Shown here piece after piece: positions 1 to 5,601 of a DNA stretch of 6,088 bases (within the stretch, counting starts at the first letter, position 1; each line of letters starts with the position of its first letter). The stretch lies in the NCBI GenBank assembly GCA_017990305.1, contig JAGNOB010000132.1:1-6088 (forward strand), given 5' to 3'. This DNA is from Leucobacter sp. (lineage in GTDB: Bacteria; Actinomycetota; Actinomycetes; Actinomycetales; Microbacteriaceae). The position numbers were made by a program, and so were the translations under genes. The notes under the pieces were generated by a model. That model was not told the DNA's origin and ran no database searches. It worked only from the letters and a program-made list of their open reading frames with translations.

Positions 1-540
1 GCCGCGGGCGTCACGCTGTCACTGATGGCGGGGGCATCGAAGATCCCCGGGGTCGCTGGCGTCGCCGACATTTCGGGGGCCATCGCGGCGCCCGACGACG
101 GTGAGACCGGTTCCATCGACATCAACGACCCGATCTCACCGTTCGATAACGACCACCCGGCCGTGAGCAGGCTCGACCCCGCGGTGCGCGAGGCAATACA
201 GGCGGCGGCGGCAGACGCTCAGGCCGACGGCATCGAGATCCTGCTGACCTCCGGCTGGCGAAGCGCGGATTACCAAGCCGGCCTGTTGCAGGACGCGATC
301 GCCGACTACGGCAGCGAGAGCGCCGCACGCGAGTTCGTGAGCACCCCAGAGGGGTCCAAGCACGTCACAGGCGAGGCAGTCGACATCGCCCGGGTCGACC
401 CCGCTCTGTGGCTCGAACAGTACGGTGCGGGCTACGGGCTCTGCCGAGCGTTCGTCAACGAGAGCTGGCACTTCGAACTGCTCACTGAGCCGGGCGGCGA
501 GTGCCCCGTCATGCTCGCCGACGCGAGCGAGACAGCATGA
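1..540 (+). CDS. VanY-type D-alanyl-D-alanine carboxypeptidase (peptidase M15), 5' partial
   Basis: Zinc peptidase of the M15/VanY family, which removes the terminal D-Ala from peptidoglycan stem peptides. The frame is open from base 1, so the true start lies upstream. Residues before the Met at 25 (AAGVTLSL) continue into a small, hydrophobic stretch that looks like the end of a signal or membrane anchor, so the catalytic domain is probably outside the membrane. Counting from that Met, I see the substrate-binding SGWRS (76-80), the zinc motif SKHVTGEAVD (111-120; ligands H113 and D120) and ESWHFE (146-151), with E146 as catalytic base and H149 as third ligand. C140 and C160 could form a disulfide. 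All key residues are intact, and the C-terminus ends soon after the last motif, as is usual. The stop overlaps the racemase start (ATGA), placing it first or early in the operon. The exported form argues for VanY, not cytoplasmic VanX or VanXY, though the N-terminus is not visible. Confidence 0.9.
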   Translation, partial: AAGVTLSLMAGASKIPGVAGVADISGAIAAPDDGETGSIDINDPISPFDNDHPAVSRLDPAVREAIQAAAADAQADGIEILLTSGWRSADYQAGLLQDAIADYGSESAAREFVSTPEGSKHVTGEAVDIARVDPALWLEQYGAGYGLCRAFVNESWHFELLTEPGGECPVMLADASETA

Positions 541-1667
541 CCGGCGGTGAGGCGCGGCTCGCCGAACTCTTCGTCGACCGGCAGGCTGTCGCGCGCAACG
601 TGCAACACTTCCGTCGTATCACTGGCACGTCAGTGATGGCGGTCGTGAAAGCCGACGCGTTCGGGCACGGTGACGTCGCGCAGATCGCGCTTGATCACGG
701 CGCCACGTGGATCGGGGTCGCGAGCATTCCCGAGGCGCTCGCGCTCCGCGCAGACGGCATTGCCGCGCCGATCCTCAGCTGGCTCAACCCGGTGCACGCC
801 GCGTGGGAAGACGCGATCGCCGCGAGCATTGACGTTGCCGTCACGAGCATCGAACAGCTGTACGCGATCGCCGCCGCGGCCGAGCGCTGCGGCACACCGG
901 CCCGCGTACACCTGCACCTCGATGTCGGGATGAGTAGGGACGGTGCCCCGAGCGAGATCTGGTCGGTGCTCTGCGTCGCCGCACGTGAGCTGGAGAAAGC
1001 CGATCGGGTAGACGTTGTCGGGATCATGGGGCACCTTTCGAACGCGGACGATCCAGATCACGCGCAGAATGATACGGAGCGGCTGCGGTTCACGAACGGC
1101 GTGCGCGCAGCCAGACGGCGCGGTCTCACGCCCCGCGAGCTGCACCTCGCCGCGTCAGCGGCGGCCCTGCACCGACCCGACATGCGGTTCTCGTTGAGTC
1201 GCGTCGGAGCGGGCCTGTACGGCATCGATCCTTCGGCGCGGGCGGAGCTTGCTCCGGCGCTGACGCTCACCGTTCCAGTCGCGCAACTACGTGAGGTGCA
1301 CGCGCACCAGGGGGTTGGCTACGGGCACGATCACGTGACCGGTGAGGCGACGACGCTTGCCGTGCTGCCCATCGGCTACGGTGACGGGCTGCCGAGGGCG
1401 GCCCAGGGGCGTGCCGAGGTGAGCATCCGGGGGCAACGGCTGCCGATTGTTGGGCGGATCTCTATGGATCAGGTCGTTGTCGATGTCGGGCAGCATCCGG
1501 TCGAGCTCGGCGATGTCGCGCTCGTTCTGGGCCCTGGCGGCCGTGGCGAGCCGACGGCGCGCGACTGGGCGGCATGGGCCGGCACGATCGAACATGAAAT
1601 CGTCACTCGAATTGGAATACGGCGCAGTAGGGTGCTGCGAACCGCAGATGAAAGGTTGTCACGATGA
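537..1667 (+). CDS. alr: Alanine racemase (PLP-dependent, fold type III)
   Basis: Interconverts L- and D-alanine in the cytoplasm, feeding the ligase encoded next. The 376-residue length is normal for Alr. I chose the ATG at 537 because it overlaps the upstream stop by 4 bases and gives the usual N-terminus; the frame also has an ATG at 501 that would lie inside the peptidase gene. The PLP lysine is K38 in MAVVKADAFGHG (34-45). H166 sits in GIMGHLSNAD, R222 in SRVGAGLYGID (221-231, pyridine-contacting Arg), the catalytic tyrosine is Y262 in GVGYGHD, then GYGDGLPR (280-287) and GRISMDQ (306-312). Two positions differ from the Geobacillus enzyme: F42 replaces Tyr43 and H127 replaces the carbamylated Lys129. 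It lacks the membrane domain of VanT racemases. Alanine specificity is the default; serine is possible but nothing here shows it. Whether this is the only alr in the genome cannot be seen. Confidence 0.93.
   Translation: MTGGEARLAELFVDRQAVARNVQHFRRITGTSVMAVVKADAFGHGDVAQIALDHGATWIGVASIPEALALRADGIAAPILSWLNPVHAAWEDAIAASIDVAVTSIEQLYAIAAAAERCGTPARVHLHLDVGMSRDGAPSEIWSVLCVAARELEKADRVDVVGIMGHLSNADDPDHAQNDTERLRFTNGVRAARRRGLTPRELHLAASAAALHRPDMRFSLSRVGAGLYGIDPSARAELAPALTLTVPVAQLREVHAHQGVGYGHDHVTGEATTLAVLPIGYGDGLPRAAQGRAEVSIRGQRLPIVGRISMDQVVVDVGQHPVELGDVALVLGPGGRGEPTARDWAAWAGTIEHEIVTRIGIRRSRVLRTADERLSR
1650..1655 (+). promoter_or_regulatory. Ribosome binding site of the ligase gene
   Basis: GAAAGG lies 8 bases before the ATG at 1664, inside the last codons of the racemase. 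Together with the ATGA overlap it supports 1664 over the out-of-frame ATG at 1668. Confidence 0.55.
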
Positions 1668-2638
1668 ATGCGCCAACACAGGTCCTTGTCATTGGCGGGG
1701 GCGCGAACGCAGAGCACGACGTCTCCGTGGGATCAGCAGCGACCGTGCGCGAGGCGCTTGGCGCGAGCGGCCACCTCGTCAGCGGCCTCACGATCCGCCG
1801 CGACGGTGAGTGGGAAACACTCGCGGGGGAGCGGATCGGGATCGCGGACGCGATTCAACGCATGCGCGACAGCGACGTCGTGTTTCCGGCACTCCACGGT
1901 GAGAGCACCGAAGACGGCACATTCGCGGGGTTTCTCGAGCTTGTCGGGGTTCCATACGTCGGGTCGGGAGTGCGAGCGGGCGCGCTCGCGATGGACAAGT
2001 GGTCTTCGAAGCTCATCGCCGACAGGCTCGGTATCGCGACCGCACACGGCGTGCTCATCGACCGCGACAGCGTGTACGGCGATCCGGCGCAGCTTCCGCT
2101 TCCGCTCGTCGTGAAGCCCGTCGCCTCGGGGTCGAGCTACGGTGCCGCGCGCGTTGACGACAACGACGCGTTGGCGGTTGCAATCGCCGCGGCGCGCAAG
2201 ATTGATAGCCGCGTGCTCATCGAAGAGTTCGTTGTTGCTCGCGAGGTCGACGTTGCCGTGATGCGCCTTGCCAACGGAGAGATCCACATTCCACCGCCCC
2301 TCGAAATTGGCAAGGGCACGGACCAAATGTTCGACACCGCGCTCAAATACGATGCGGAGCCCAACTTCCTACTCCCCGCGGAAGTCACGTCTGCGGTCGG
2401 CGACGCCCTCAGGCGCGCCGCCCGCGCGATCTACGAAGCGCTCGGTTGTGACGGTGTAGCGCGCGTCGATTTCTTCGTGCGCGGCACCGAGCTTGTCTTC
2501 AACGAGATCAACACGATGCCCGGAATGACCGAGCATTCGCAAGTGCCGCGTATGTTTGCAGAAGACGGCGTATCGTTTGCTGAGCTCAGCGCGATGCTCG
2601 TCGAGTCGGCGTATGCGCGGGGCGCCCGCACAACCTAA
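1664..2638 (+). CDS. ddl: D-alanine--D-alanine ligase family protein
   Basis: ATP-grasp ligase that joins two D-amino acids for peptidoglycan precursors. It has 324 residues, close to E. coli DdlB (306) and shorter than VanA. By motif alignment to DdlB: E17 in GGGANAEHDVS matches Glu15; EDGT (83-86) and MDK (110-112) are conserved; K151 and S157 in VKPVASGSSYG match Lys144 and Ser150; the omega loop has K228-Y229 matching Lys215-Tyr216; R267 in VARVDF matches Arg255; E281 and N283 in NEINTMPGMTEHS are the metal-binding pair. The intact Glu-Ser-Tyr triad predicts D-Ala-D-Ala and not D-Ala-D-Lac (VanA has His, the Leuconostoc ligase Phe at the Tyr). Q293 replaces DdlB Leu282, where VanA has Arg, so the second-subsite pocket is not fully standard. 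The start overlaps the racemase stop by 4 bases, so racemase and ligase are translationally coupled. A D-Ser ligase role cannot be excluded from sequence alone. Confidence 0.92.
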   Translation: MNAPTQVLVIGGGANAEHDVSVGSAATVREALGASGHLVSGLTIRRDGEWETLAGERIGIADAIQRMRDSDVVFPALHGESTEDGTFAGFLELVGVPYVGSGVRAGALAMDKWSSKLIADRLGIATAHGVLIDRDSVYGDPAQLPLPLVVKPVASGSSYGAARVDDNDALAVAIAAARKIDSRVLIEEFVVAREVDVAVMRLANGEIHIPPPLEIGKGTDQMFDTALKYDAEPNFLLPAEVTSAVGDALRRAARAIYEALGCDGVARVDFFVRGTELVFNEINTMPGMTEHSQVPRMFAEDGVSFAELSAMLVESAYARGARTT

Positions 2639-2643
2639 GGGAG
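2637..2643 (+). promoter_or_regulatory. Ribosome binding site of the response regulator gene
   Basis: AAGGGAG starts inside the ligase stop codon and ends 4 bases before the ATG at 2648. It fixes this start and marks the only junction in the operon that is a gap and not an overlap. Confidence 0.6.
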
Positions 2644-2647
2644 TGGC

Positions 2648-3334
2648 ATGCTGAAGATTCTCGTTGTCGAGGACAACCCGGAGCTCGCACAGGCCTACCG
2701 ACTTGCCCTGAGCCAGCGGGGCCACGACGTCCAGATCGAGGGCACGGGTGCCGGCGGCGCACACGCAGCGATCGCCGACGGGCCCGACGTTGTGCTGCTC
2801 GACCTCATGCTGCCCGACATCGACGGCTTCAGCGTGTGCAGGCACATCCGGCAGGACTCGGACGTGCCGATCATTATGCTTACCGCGCGCGACGACGACG
2901 GTGACGTCATCGGAGGGCTCGACTCGGGCGCAGACGACTACGTCGTGAAACCCGTCTCGCCGGGGGTGCTCGAGGCGCGCATCCGGGCGGTTATGCGGAG
3001 CCGGCGGCCAGCGGTCCCCGATCCTGAGGCGGCGACCGCGCTTGAGTACGGCGGGCTGCGGGTCGACCTTGCGTCGCTGGTTGTCACCCGCGACGGCGTC
3101 GAGCTGGAGCTCTCGCCGAACGAGTTGCGGCTGCTGATGGCCCTTCTCGAGCACCAGGGGCAAGTGCTGAGCCGCGAACAGTTGCTTGAGCAGGCGTGGG
3201 GCTCTGCCGACGCACCCGACCTGCGGCTCGTGAACGCCGCTGTGCAGCGGCTCCGGTTGAAGATTGAAGAGGACCCGGCCGAGCCGCAGCTGCTGCGTAC
3301 GGTACGCGGGTTCGGATACAGGCTCGGCGAATGA
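2648..3334 (+). CDS. OmpR/PhoB-family response regulator (VanR-like by context)
   Basis: Cytoplasmic DNA-binding response regulator of 228 residues, normal for the family. The receiver domain (about 1-117) has the acidic pair E8-D9, phosphoacceptor D52 in LLDLMLPDIDG, switch residue T79 in MLTAR and K101 in DDYVVKP. A linker (about 118-132) leads to the winged-helix domain (about 133-227), with the recognition helix near RLVNAAVQRLR and the closing wing motif TVRGFGYRL. It starts 9 bases after the ligase stop, and its own stop overlaps the kinase start, so regulator and kinase are a pair and are co-transcribed with the cell-wall enzymes. It probably controls this operon's promoter upstream of the window, which would make the circuit autoregulatory; that is inference from gene order. 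The VanR label rests on context only, because VanR is not distinguishable from other PhoB-type regulators by these motifs. Confidence 0.95.
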   Translation: MLKILVVEDNPELAQAYRLALSQRGHDVQIEGTGAGGAHAAIADGPDVVLLDLMLPDIDGFSVCRHIRQDSDVPIIMLTARDDDGDVIGGLDSGADDYVVKPVSPGVLEARIRAVMRSRRPAVPDPEAATALEYGGLRVDLASLVVTRDGVELELSPNELRLLMALLEHQGQVLSREQLLEQAWGSADAPDLRLVNAAVQRLRLKIEEDPAEPQLLRTVRGFGYRLGE

Positions 3335-4716
3335 TGCGTCGGTGGCGCCCGAACCTGCGCACGCGGATCACGATAGCTGTTGTCGCCGTCGCCGTTGGCG
3401 TCGCCGCGACGACCGCGGGCGCACTCGTGTGGAACGCCCGTTCGATCATTCTTGAGTCGAAGCAAGAGGCAATCTACGAGGTCATGGAGTTTGAGATGAA
3501 GGCGGCAGTGGAGGCGCTGCCTGACTCACCCGGTGTCGACGACCTTGCCTACGCCGCTGAGCAATTCTCGGTGCCGGCGGTCCTCATCAACCTCAGAACT
3601 GGTGAGAGCGGTGGGACGCTCCCCATCGAACAAGTGCCGCAGTATCTGCAGGACGCGCTGGGCGTCGAAGACGGTTTTTCCGCGTACGAACGCTCGAACC
3701 GTTATGGTTTCCTCGAGTTCATTGCCGGGCTCACCAAACCGACTGGGGTTGACGGTGACCGGATAGCCGCCTTCGGTATGTTCAATATGCAGAGCCAGCA
3801 AGACGAGATCGATCGGTTGGTGAACCTGGGAGCTCTGATTGGGGCGGTGTTCGTCGCAGCTGCTGCGCTCATCGGTCTGCTCGTTGGCCGGCAACTCGGC
3901 CGACCCCTGCAGCAACTCGTTGACGTCGCGGATCGCTTGGGCGACAGGCAACGGCCCCCGGTGAAAGACACCGACTACCCCGATGTGAACGCGGTGCTTG
4001 ACGCCATGCGGCACTCGGCTGAGCGGCTCGACACGACAATCGAGCAGCTCGAACAGAGCGAGGCCACCGCGCGGCAGCTCGTCGCGGACGTCGCACACGA
4101 GCTACGAACCCCGCTCGCGAGTCTCGTCGCGGTGTCGGAGATTCTTGCCGATACTGAGGCGGCGACCGCGCAGGACCGGCAAGCAGCGGGAGGAATCGCC
4201 GCTCGCAGCGCCACTCATCTCGCAGCTCTCACGAACGACATTCTCGAGATGTCACGCTTCGATTCGGGGAAGAGCGAGGTCTCGGCGCGCTGGATCGATC
4301 TCGACGAGCTATGGCGAGAGATTACCGAGCTGCGGCAGTGGGAGGGCGTGACCTTTACGCTCACCGGCGGCCCGATCGTGAAAACCGACATCGTTCGCGT
4401 GAAACTCATCCTCACGAACCTCGTTACGAACGCGCTGCGGCACGGCGCACCTCCCGTAGACGTGACTGTCGACGTCACCGATGCCGGGATAGCTATCGCT
4501 GTCGACGACGCGGGGCCGGGGGTTGCACCAGAGCATGTGGAGCAGGTGTTCCATCGCTTCTACAAGGCAAGCGCCGCGCGTGCCAATAGTGAGAGCAGCG
4601 GGCTTGGGCTCGCGATCGTGCGTGAGAACGCCCGCATTCTCGGTGGGGATGCGTGGCTCTCGCAAGAGCACGGAACCGTTTTTTCTGTGTGGCTCCCTTC
4701 CCTCCTTGCGAGCTGA
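3331..4716 (+). CDS. Two-transmembrane sensor histidine kinase (VanS-like by context)
   Basis: Membrane sensor kinase of 461 residues, partner of the preceding regulator. Order: TM1 (about 13-33), an extracytoplasmic domain of about 130 residues (34-163), TM2 (about 165-187), a HAMP linker (about 186-240, with GRPLQQL), the dimerisation/phosphoacceptor helix with H256 in VADVAHELRTPL, then the ATPase domain with N-box N363 and N367 in LTNLVTNALRHG, G1 box DDAGPG (392-397), F-box VFHRFYK (406-412) and G2 box SSGLGLAIV (422-430). All catalytic boxes are intact. The start is the ATG overlapping the regulator stop (ATGA); the next codon is also ATG and would shorten it by one residue. The ectodomain contains no motif I recognise and is a full folded-domain size, so the kinase probably senses a ligand or envelope state directly. 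It is the last gene of the operon and is followed by a hairpin. Confidence 0.95.
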   Translation: MMRRWRPNLRTRITIAVVAVAVGVAATTAGALVWNARSIILESKQEAIYEVMEFEMKAAVEALPDSPGVDDLAYAAEQFSVPAVLINLRTGESGGTLPIEQVPQYLQDALGVEDGFSAYERSNRYGFLEFIAGLTKPTGVDGDRIAAFGMFNMQSQQDEIDRLVNLGALIGAVFVAAAALIGLLVGRQLGRPLQQLVDVADRLGDRQRPPVKDTDYPDVNAVLDAMRHSAERLDTTIEQLEQSEATARQLVADVAHELRTPLASLVAVSEILADTEAATAQDRQAAGGIAARSATHLAALTNDILEMSRFDSGKSEVSARWIDLDELWREITELRQWEGVTFTLTGGPIVKTDIVRVKLILTNLVTNALRHGAPPVDVTVDVTDAGIAIAVDDAGPGVAPEHVEQVFHRFYKASAARANSESSGLGLAIVRENARILGGDAWLSQEHGTVFSVWLPSLLAS

Positions 4717-4747
4717 ACGGCTCAGGCAGGCTTGGAGTAGCCGCGTT

Positions 4748-4766
4748 CTGAGGGCCGAGCCCTCAG
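4748..4766. terminator. Hairpin between convergent genes, possible bidirectional terminator
   Basis: CTGAGGGC (4748-4755), a CGA loop, then the perfect complement GCCCTCAG (4759-4766). This is a G+C-rich 8-bp stem in the 46-base gap between the kinase and the convergent AraC gene, and its right arm covers the AraC stop codon. No T-run follows on either strand, so it is not a classic intrinsic terminator, although many actinobacterial terminators lack one. Confidence 0.45.
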
Positions 4767-5497
4767 GCTGACCTGTGCGCCATTGGCGTGTGGCCGATCG
4801 TGCGGCGGAAGGCGCTGGTGAAGCCGTTGTGTGTCATGCCGACGCGGGCGGCAACGAGGCTGACCTGTGCGCCGCGTTCGAGGAGCGGAATCGACTGCTC
4901 GATGCGGAACCTCGTGCGCCAGTCGGTGAAGCTGAGCCCGGTCTCGGCGAGAAACGCCCGCCGCAGGCTGGTGACGCTGCAGTGCAGCTCGCTCGCCCAC
5001 TCGTCGAGCGTATTGTCGTGCGCGGGGTCTGCTTCGAACGCCGCGACGATGGGGCCGGTGAGTGGTCCGCGGGGGAGCGGGACAGTGGTGGCTTGCGCGG
5101 CAGCGAGCGGTGCACTGCGGATCCGCTCGGCGAGCTGCCCGACTGCGATGGAATCGCTCGCCCTGGCGAAACGGAGCAGTAGCGTGCGAAGGGCAGCATC
5201 AACCGTGAGGGCGCCCGCGGGGCCCGCGCTGGGGTGGTGGGGCGCGGGCAGCAGACTGACCGGAACGAATTCGTCGTCAAAGCGGGCGCTGTGCTCGCAA
5301 CCGGGTGCAAGCCATACCGCGGTGCCGAGGTCGACCCGCAGCGACCTGTCGGCAACCTCTACGACGCAGGAGCCGCTCGCCGCGTAGATGAGCTGCGGCT
5401 CGTCGTGGGTGTGCGGCGCGTGGCCCCACCAGTCGAGGTCATCGGAAATGGCGTCGCCGAGGTCGACGGGGGCATTGGCGAGAGTTGGGCGCTGCAT
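4763..5497 (-). CDS. AraC-family transcriptional regulator with N-terminal cupin domain
   Basis: DNA-binding regulator of 244 residues. The start at 5497 is preferred because AAGG lies 6 bases before it on the minus strand; an in-frame ATG at 5527 would add 10 residues but has no ribosome site. The N-terminal cupin (about 22-75) shows HAPHTHDEPQ (26-35) and APGCEH (64-69). His29, His31 and His69 sit where cupins bind metal, though many AraC cupins bind other ligands. The C-terminal double helix-turn-helix (about 150-240) includes TLDEWASELHCSVTSLRRAF, then VAARVGMTHNGFTSAFRRTIGHTPM, the family hallmark. It diverges from a siderophore permease across an iron-box region, so it probably controls that uptake locus, like AraC regulators such as YbtA in siderophore loci, or like RipA of Corynebacterium, which is under DtxR. 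Activator or repressor cannot be told. It converges on the kinase gene and is not part of that operon. Confidence 0.9.
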   Translation of the reverse strand: MQRPTLANAPVDLGDAISDDLDWWGHAPHTHDEPQLIYAASGSCVVEVADRSLRVDLGTAVWLAPGCEHSARFDDEFVPVSLLPAPHHPSAGPAGALTVDAALRTLLLRFARASDSIAVGQLAERIRSAPLAAAQATTVPLPRGPLTGPIVAAFEADPAHDNTLDEWASELHCSVTSLRRAFLAETGLSFTDWRTRFRIEQSIPLLERGAQVSLVAARVGMTHNGFTSAFRRTIGHTPMAHRSA

Positions 5498-5503
5498 GTG
5501 ACA

Positions 5504-5507
5504 CCTT
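5504..5507 (-). promoter_or_regulatory. Ribosome binding site deciding the AraC-family start
   Basis: On the minus strand AAGG is followed by 6 bases and then the ATG at 5497. The upstream ATG at 5527 has nothing comparable before it, which is why the shorter protein was chosen. Confidence 0.55.
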
Positions 5508-5518
5508 GGACGTTGAGT

Positions 5519-5549
5519 TTGAAACATCAGACTTAGGTTTGCCTAAGCT
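5519..5549 (+). promoter_or_regulatory. Candidate promoter of the FecCD permease
   Basis: TTGAAA at 5519-5524 (one mismatch to TTGACA), a 19-base spacer and TAAGCT at 5544-5549 (fits TAnnnT). The spacer is 1-2 bases longer than ideal. Transcription would start near 5556-5557, and the -10 lies within the DtxR/IdeR-like box, the arrangement expected for iron repression. Confidence 0.45.
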
Positions 5550-5551
5550 TA
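5533..5551. promoter_or_regulatory. DtxR/IdeR-type iron box
   Basis: TTAGGTTTGCCTAAGCTTA matches 17 of 19 positions of the actinobacterial DtxR/IdeR consensus TTAGGTTAGSCTAACCTWA (consensus from memory); the mismatches are at positions 8 and 15. It contains the dyad TTAGG-N4-CCTAA. It lies between the divergent AraC-family and permease genes, so iron-loaded DtxR/IdeR bound here could repress either or both when iron is plentiful. The neighbouring siderophore permease makes a chance match unlikely. Confidence 0.78.
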
Positions 5552-5556
5552 CCTTG

Positions 5557-5601
5557 ATGAGTACAGAGCCGCGCGGCTACACAGAAAGGGGCGCCGAGTG
5601 A
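5557..5601 (+). CDS. Possible 14-codon leader ORF coupled to the permease
   Basis: ATG at 5557 opens a 14-residue frame ([14 protein letters not shown]) whose TGA at 5599-5601 overlaps the permease GTG start at 5598 by 4 bases. No ribosome site precedes the ATG, but the candidate promoter would start transcripts at or next to it, giving a leaderless message, a mode common in Actinobacteria. The peptide is hydrophilic and has no obvious attenuator codon run. It may simply be chance in a GC-rich leader. Confidence 0.3.
   Translation: MSTEPRGYTERGAE
5567..5578. repeat. 12-bp perfect palindrome in the permease leader
   Basis: AGCCGCGCGGCT is self-complementary and lies between the iron box and the permease ribosome site. 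It could be an operator half-region for the AraC-family protein or a small RNA stem, but GC-only palindromes of this size also occur by chance in such DNA. Confidence 0.25.
5585..5591 (+). promoter_or_regulatory. Ribosome binding site of the FecCD permease
   Basis: AAAGGGG ends 6 bases before the GTG at 5598. It is the strongest ribosome site in the window and decides the GTG start, since no ATG exists in this frame between the stop at 5544 and codon 19. Confidence 0.75.

Noticed and set aside
501..536. Earlier in-frame ATG at 501 for the racemase.
   Set aside because: It would add 12 Arg-rich residues from inside the peptidase gene. The ATGA overlap at 537 and normal Alr N-terminal length favour the later start.
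2369..3163. A 264-codon minus-strand open frame across the ligase and response regulator genes.
   Set aside because: Its translation is His/Arg/Val-rich with no domain pattern, and it is antisense to two well-supported genes. Long antisense frames are expected in high-GC DNA.
3024..4171. The same 18 bases (CTGAGGCGGCGACCGCGC) occur in the response regulator gene at 3024-3041 and in the kinase gene at 4154-4171.
   Set aside because: Both are read in the same frame as an Ala/Thr-rich run (EAATA) using the common GC-rich codons, one in a linker and one in a helix. No flanking similarity exists, so chance plus codon bias explains it.
1..4716. A classical vancomycin-resistance cluster (VanA or VanB type).
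   Set aside because: There is no VanH dehydrogenase or VanX dipeptidase in view and the ligase lacks the VanA His in the omega loop. Upstream sequence is unseen, so only the visible part is judged.
5498..5527. Longer AraC-family protein starting at 5527.
   Set aside because: No ribosome site precedes that ATG, while the ATG at 5497 has AAGG at good spacing. The longer start would also begin inside the promoter region of the permease.
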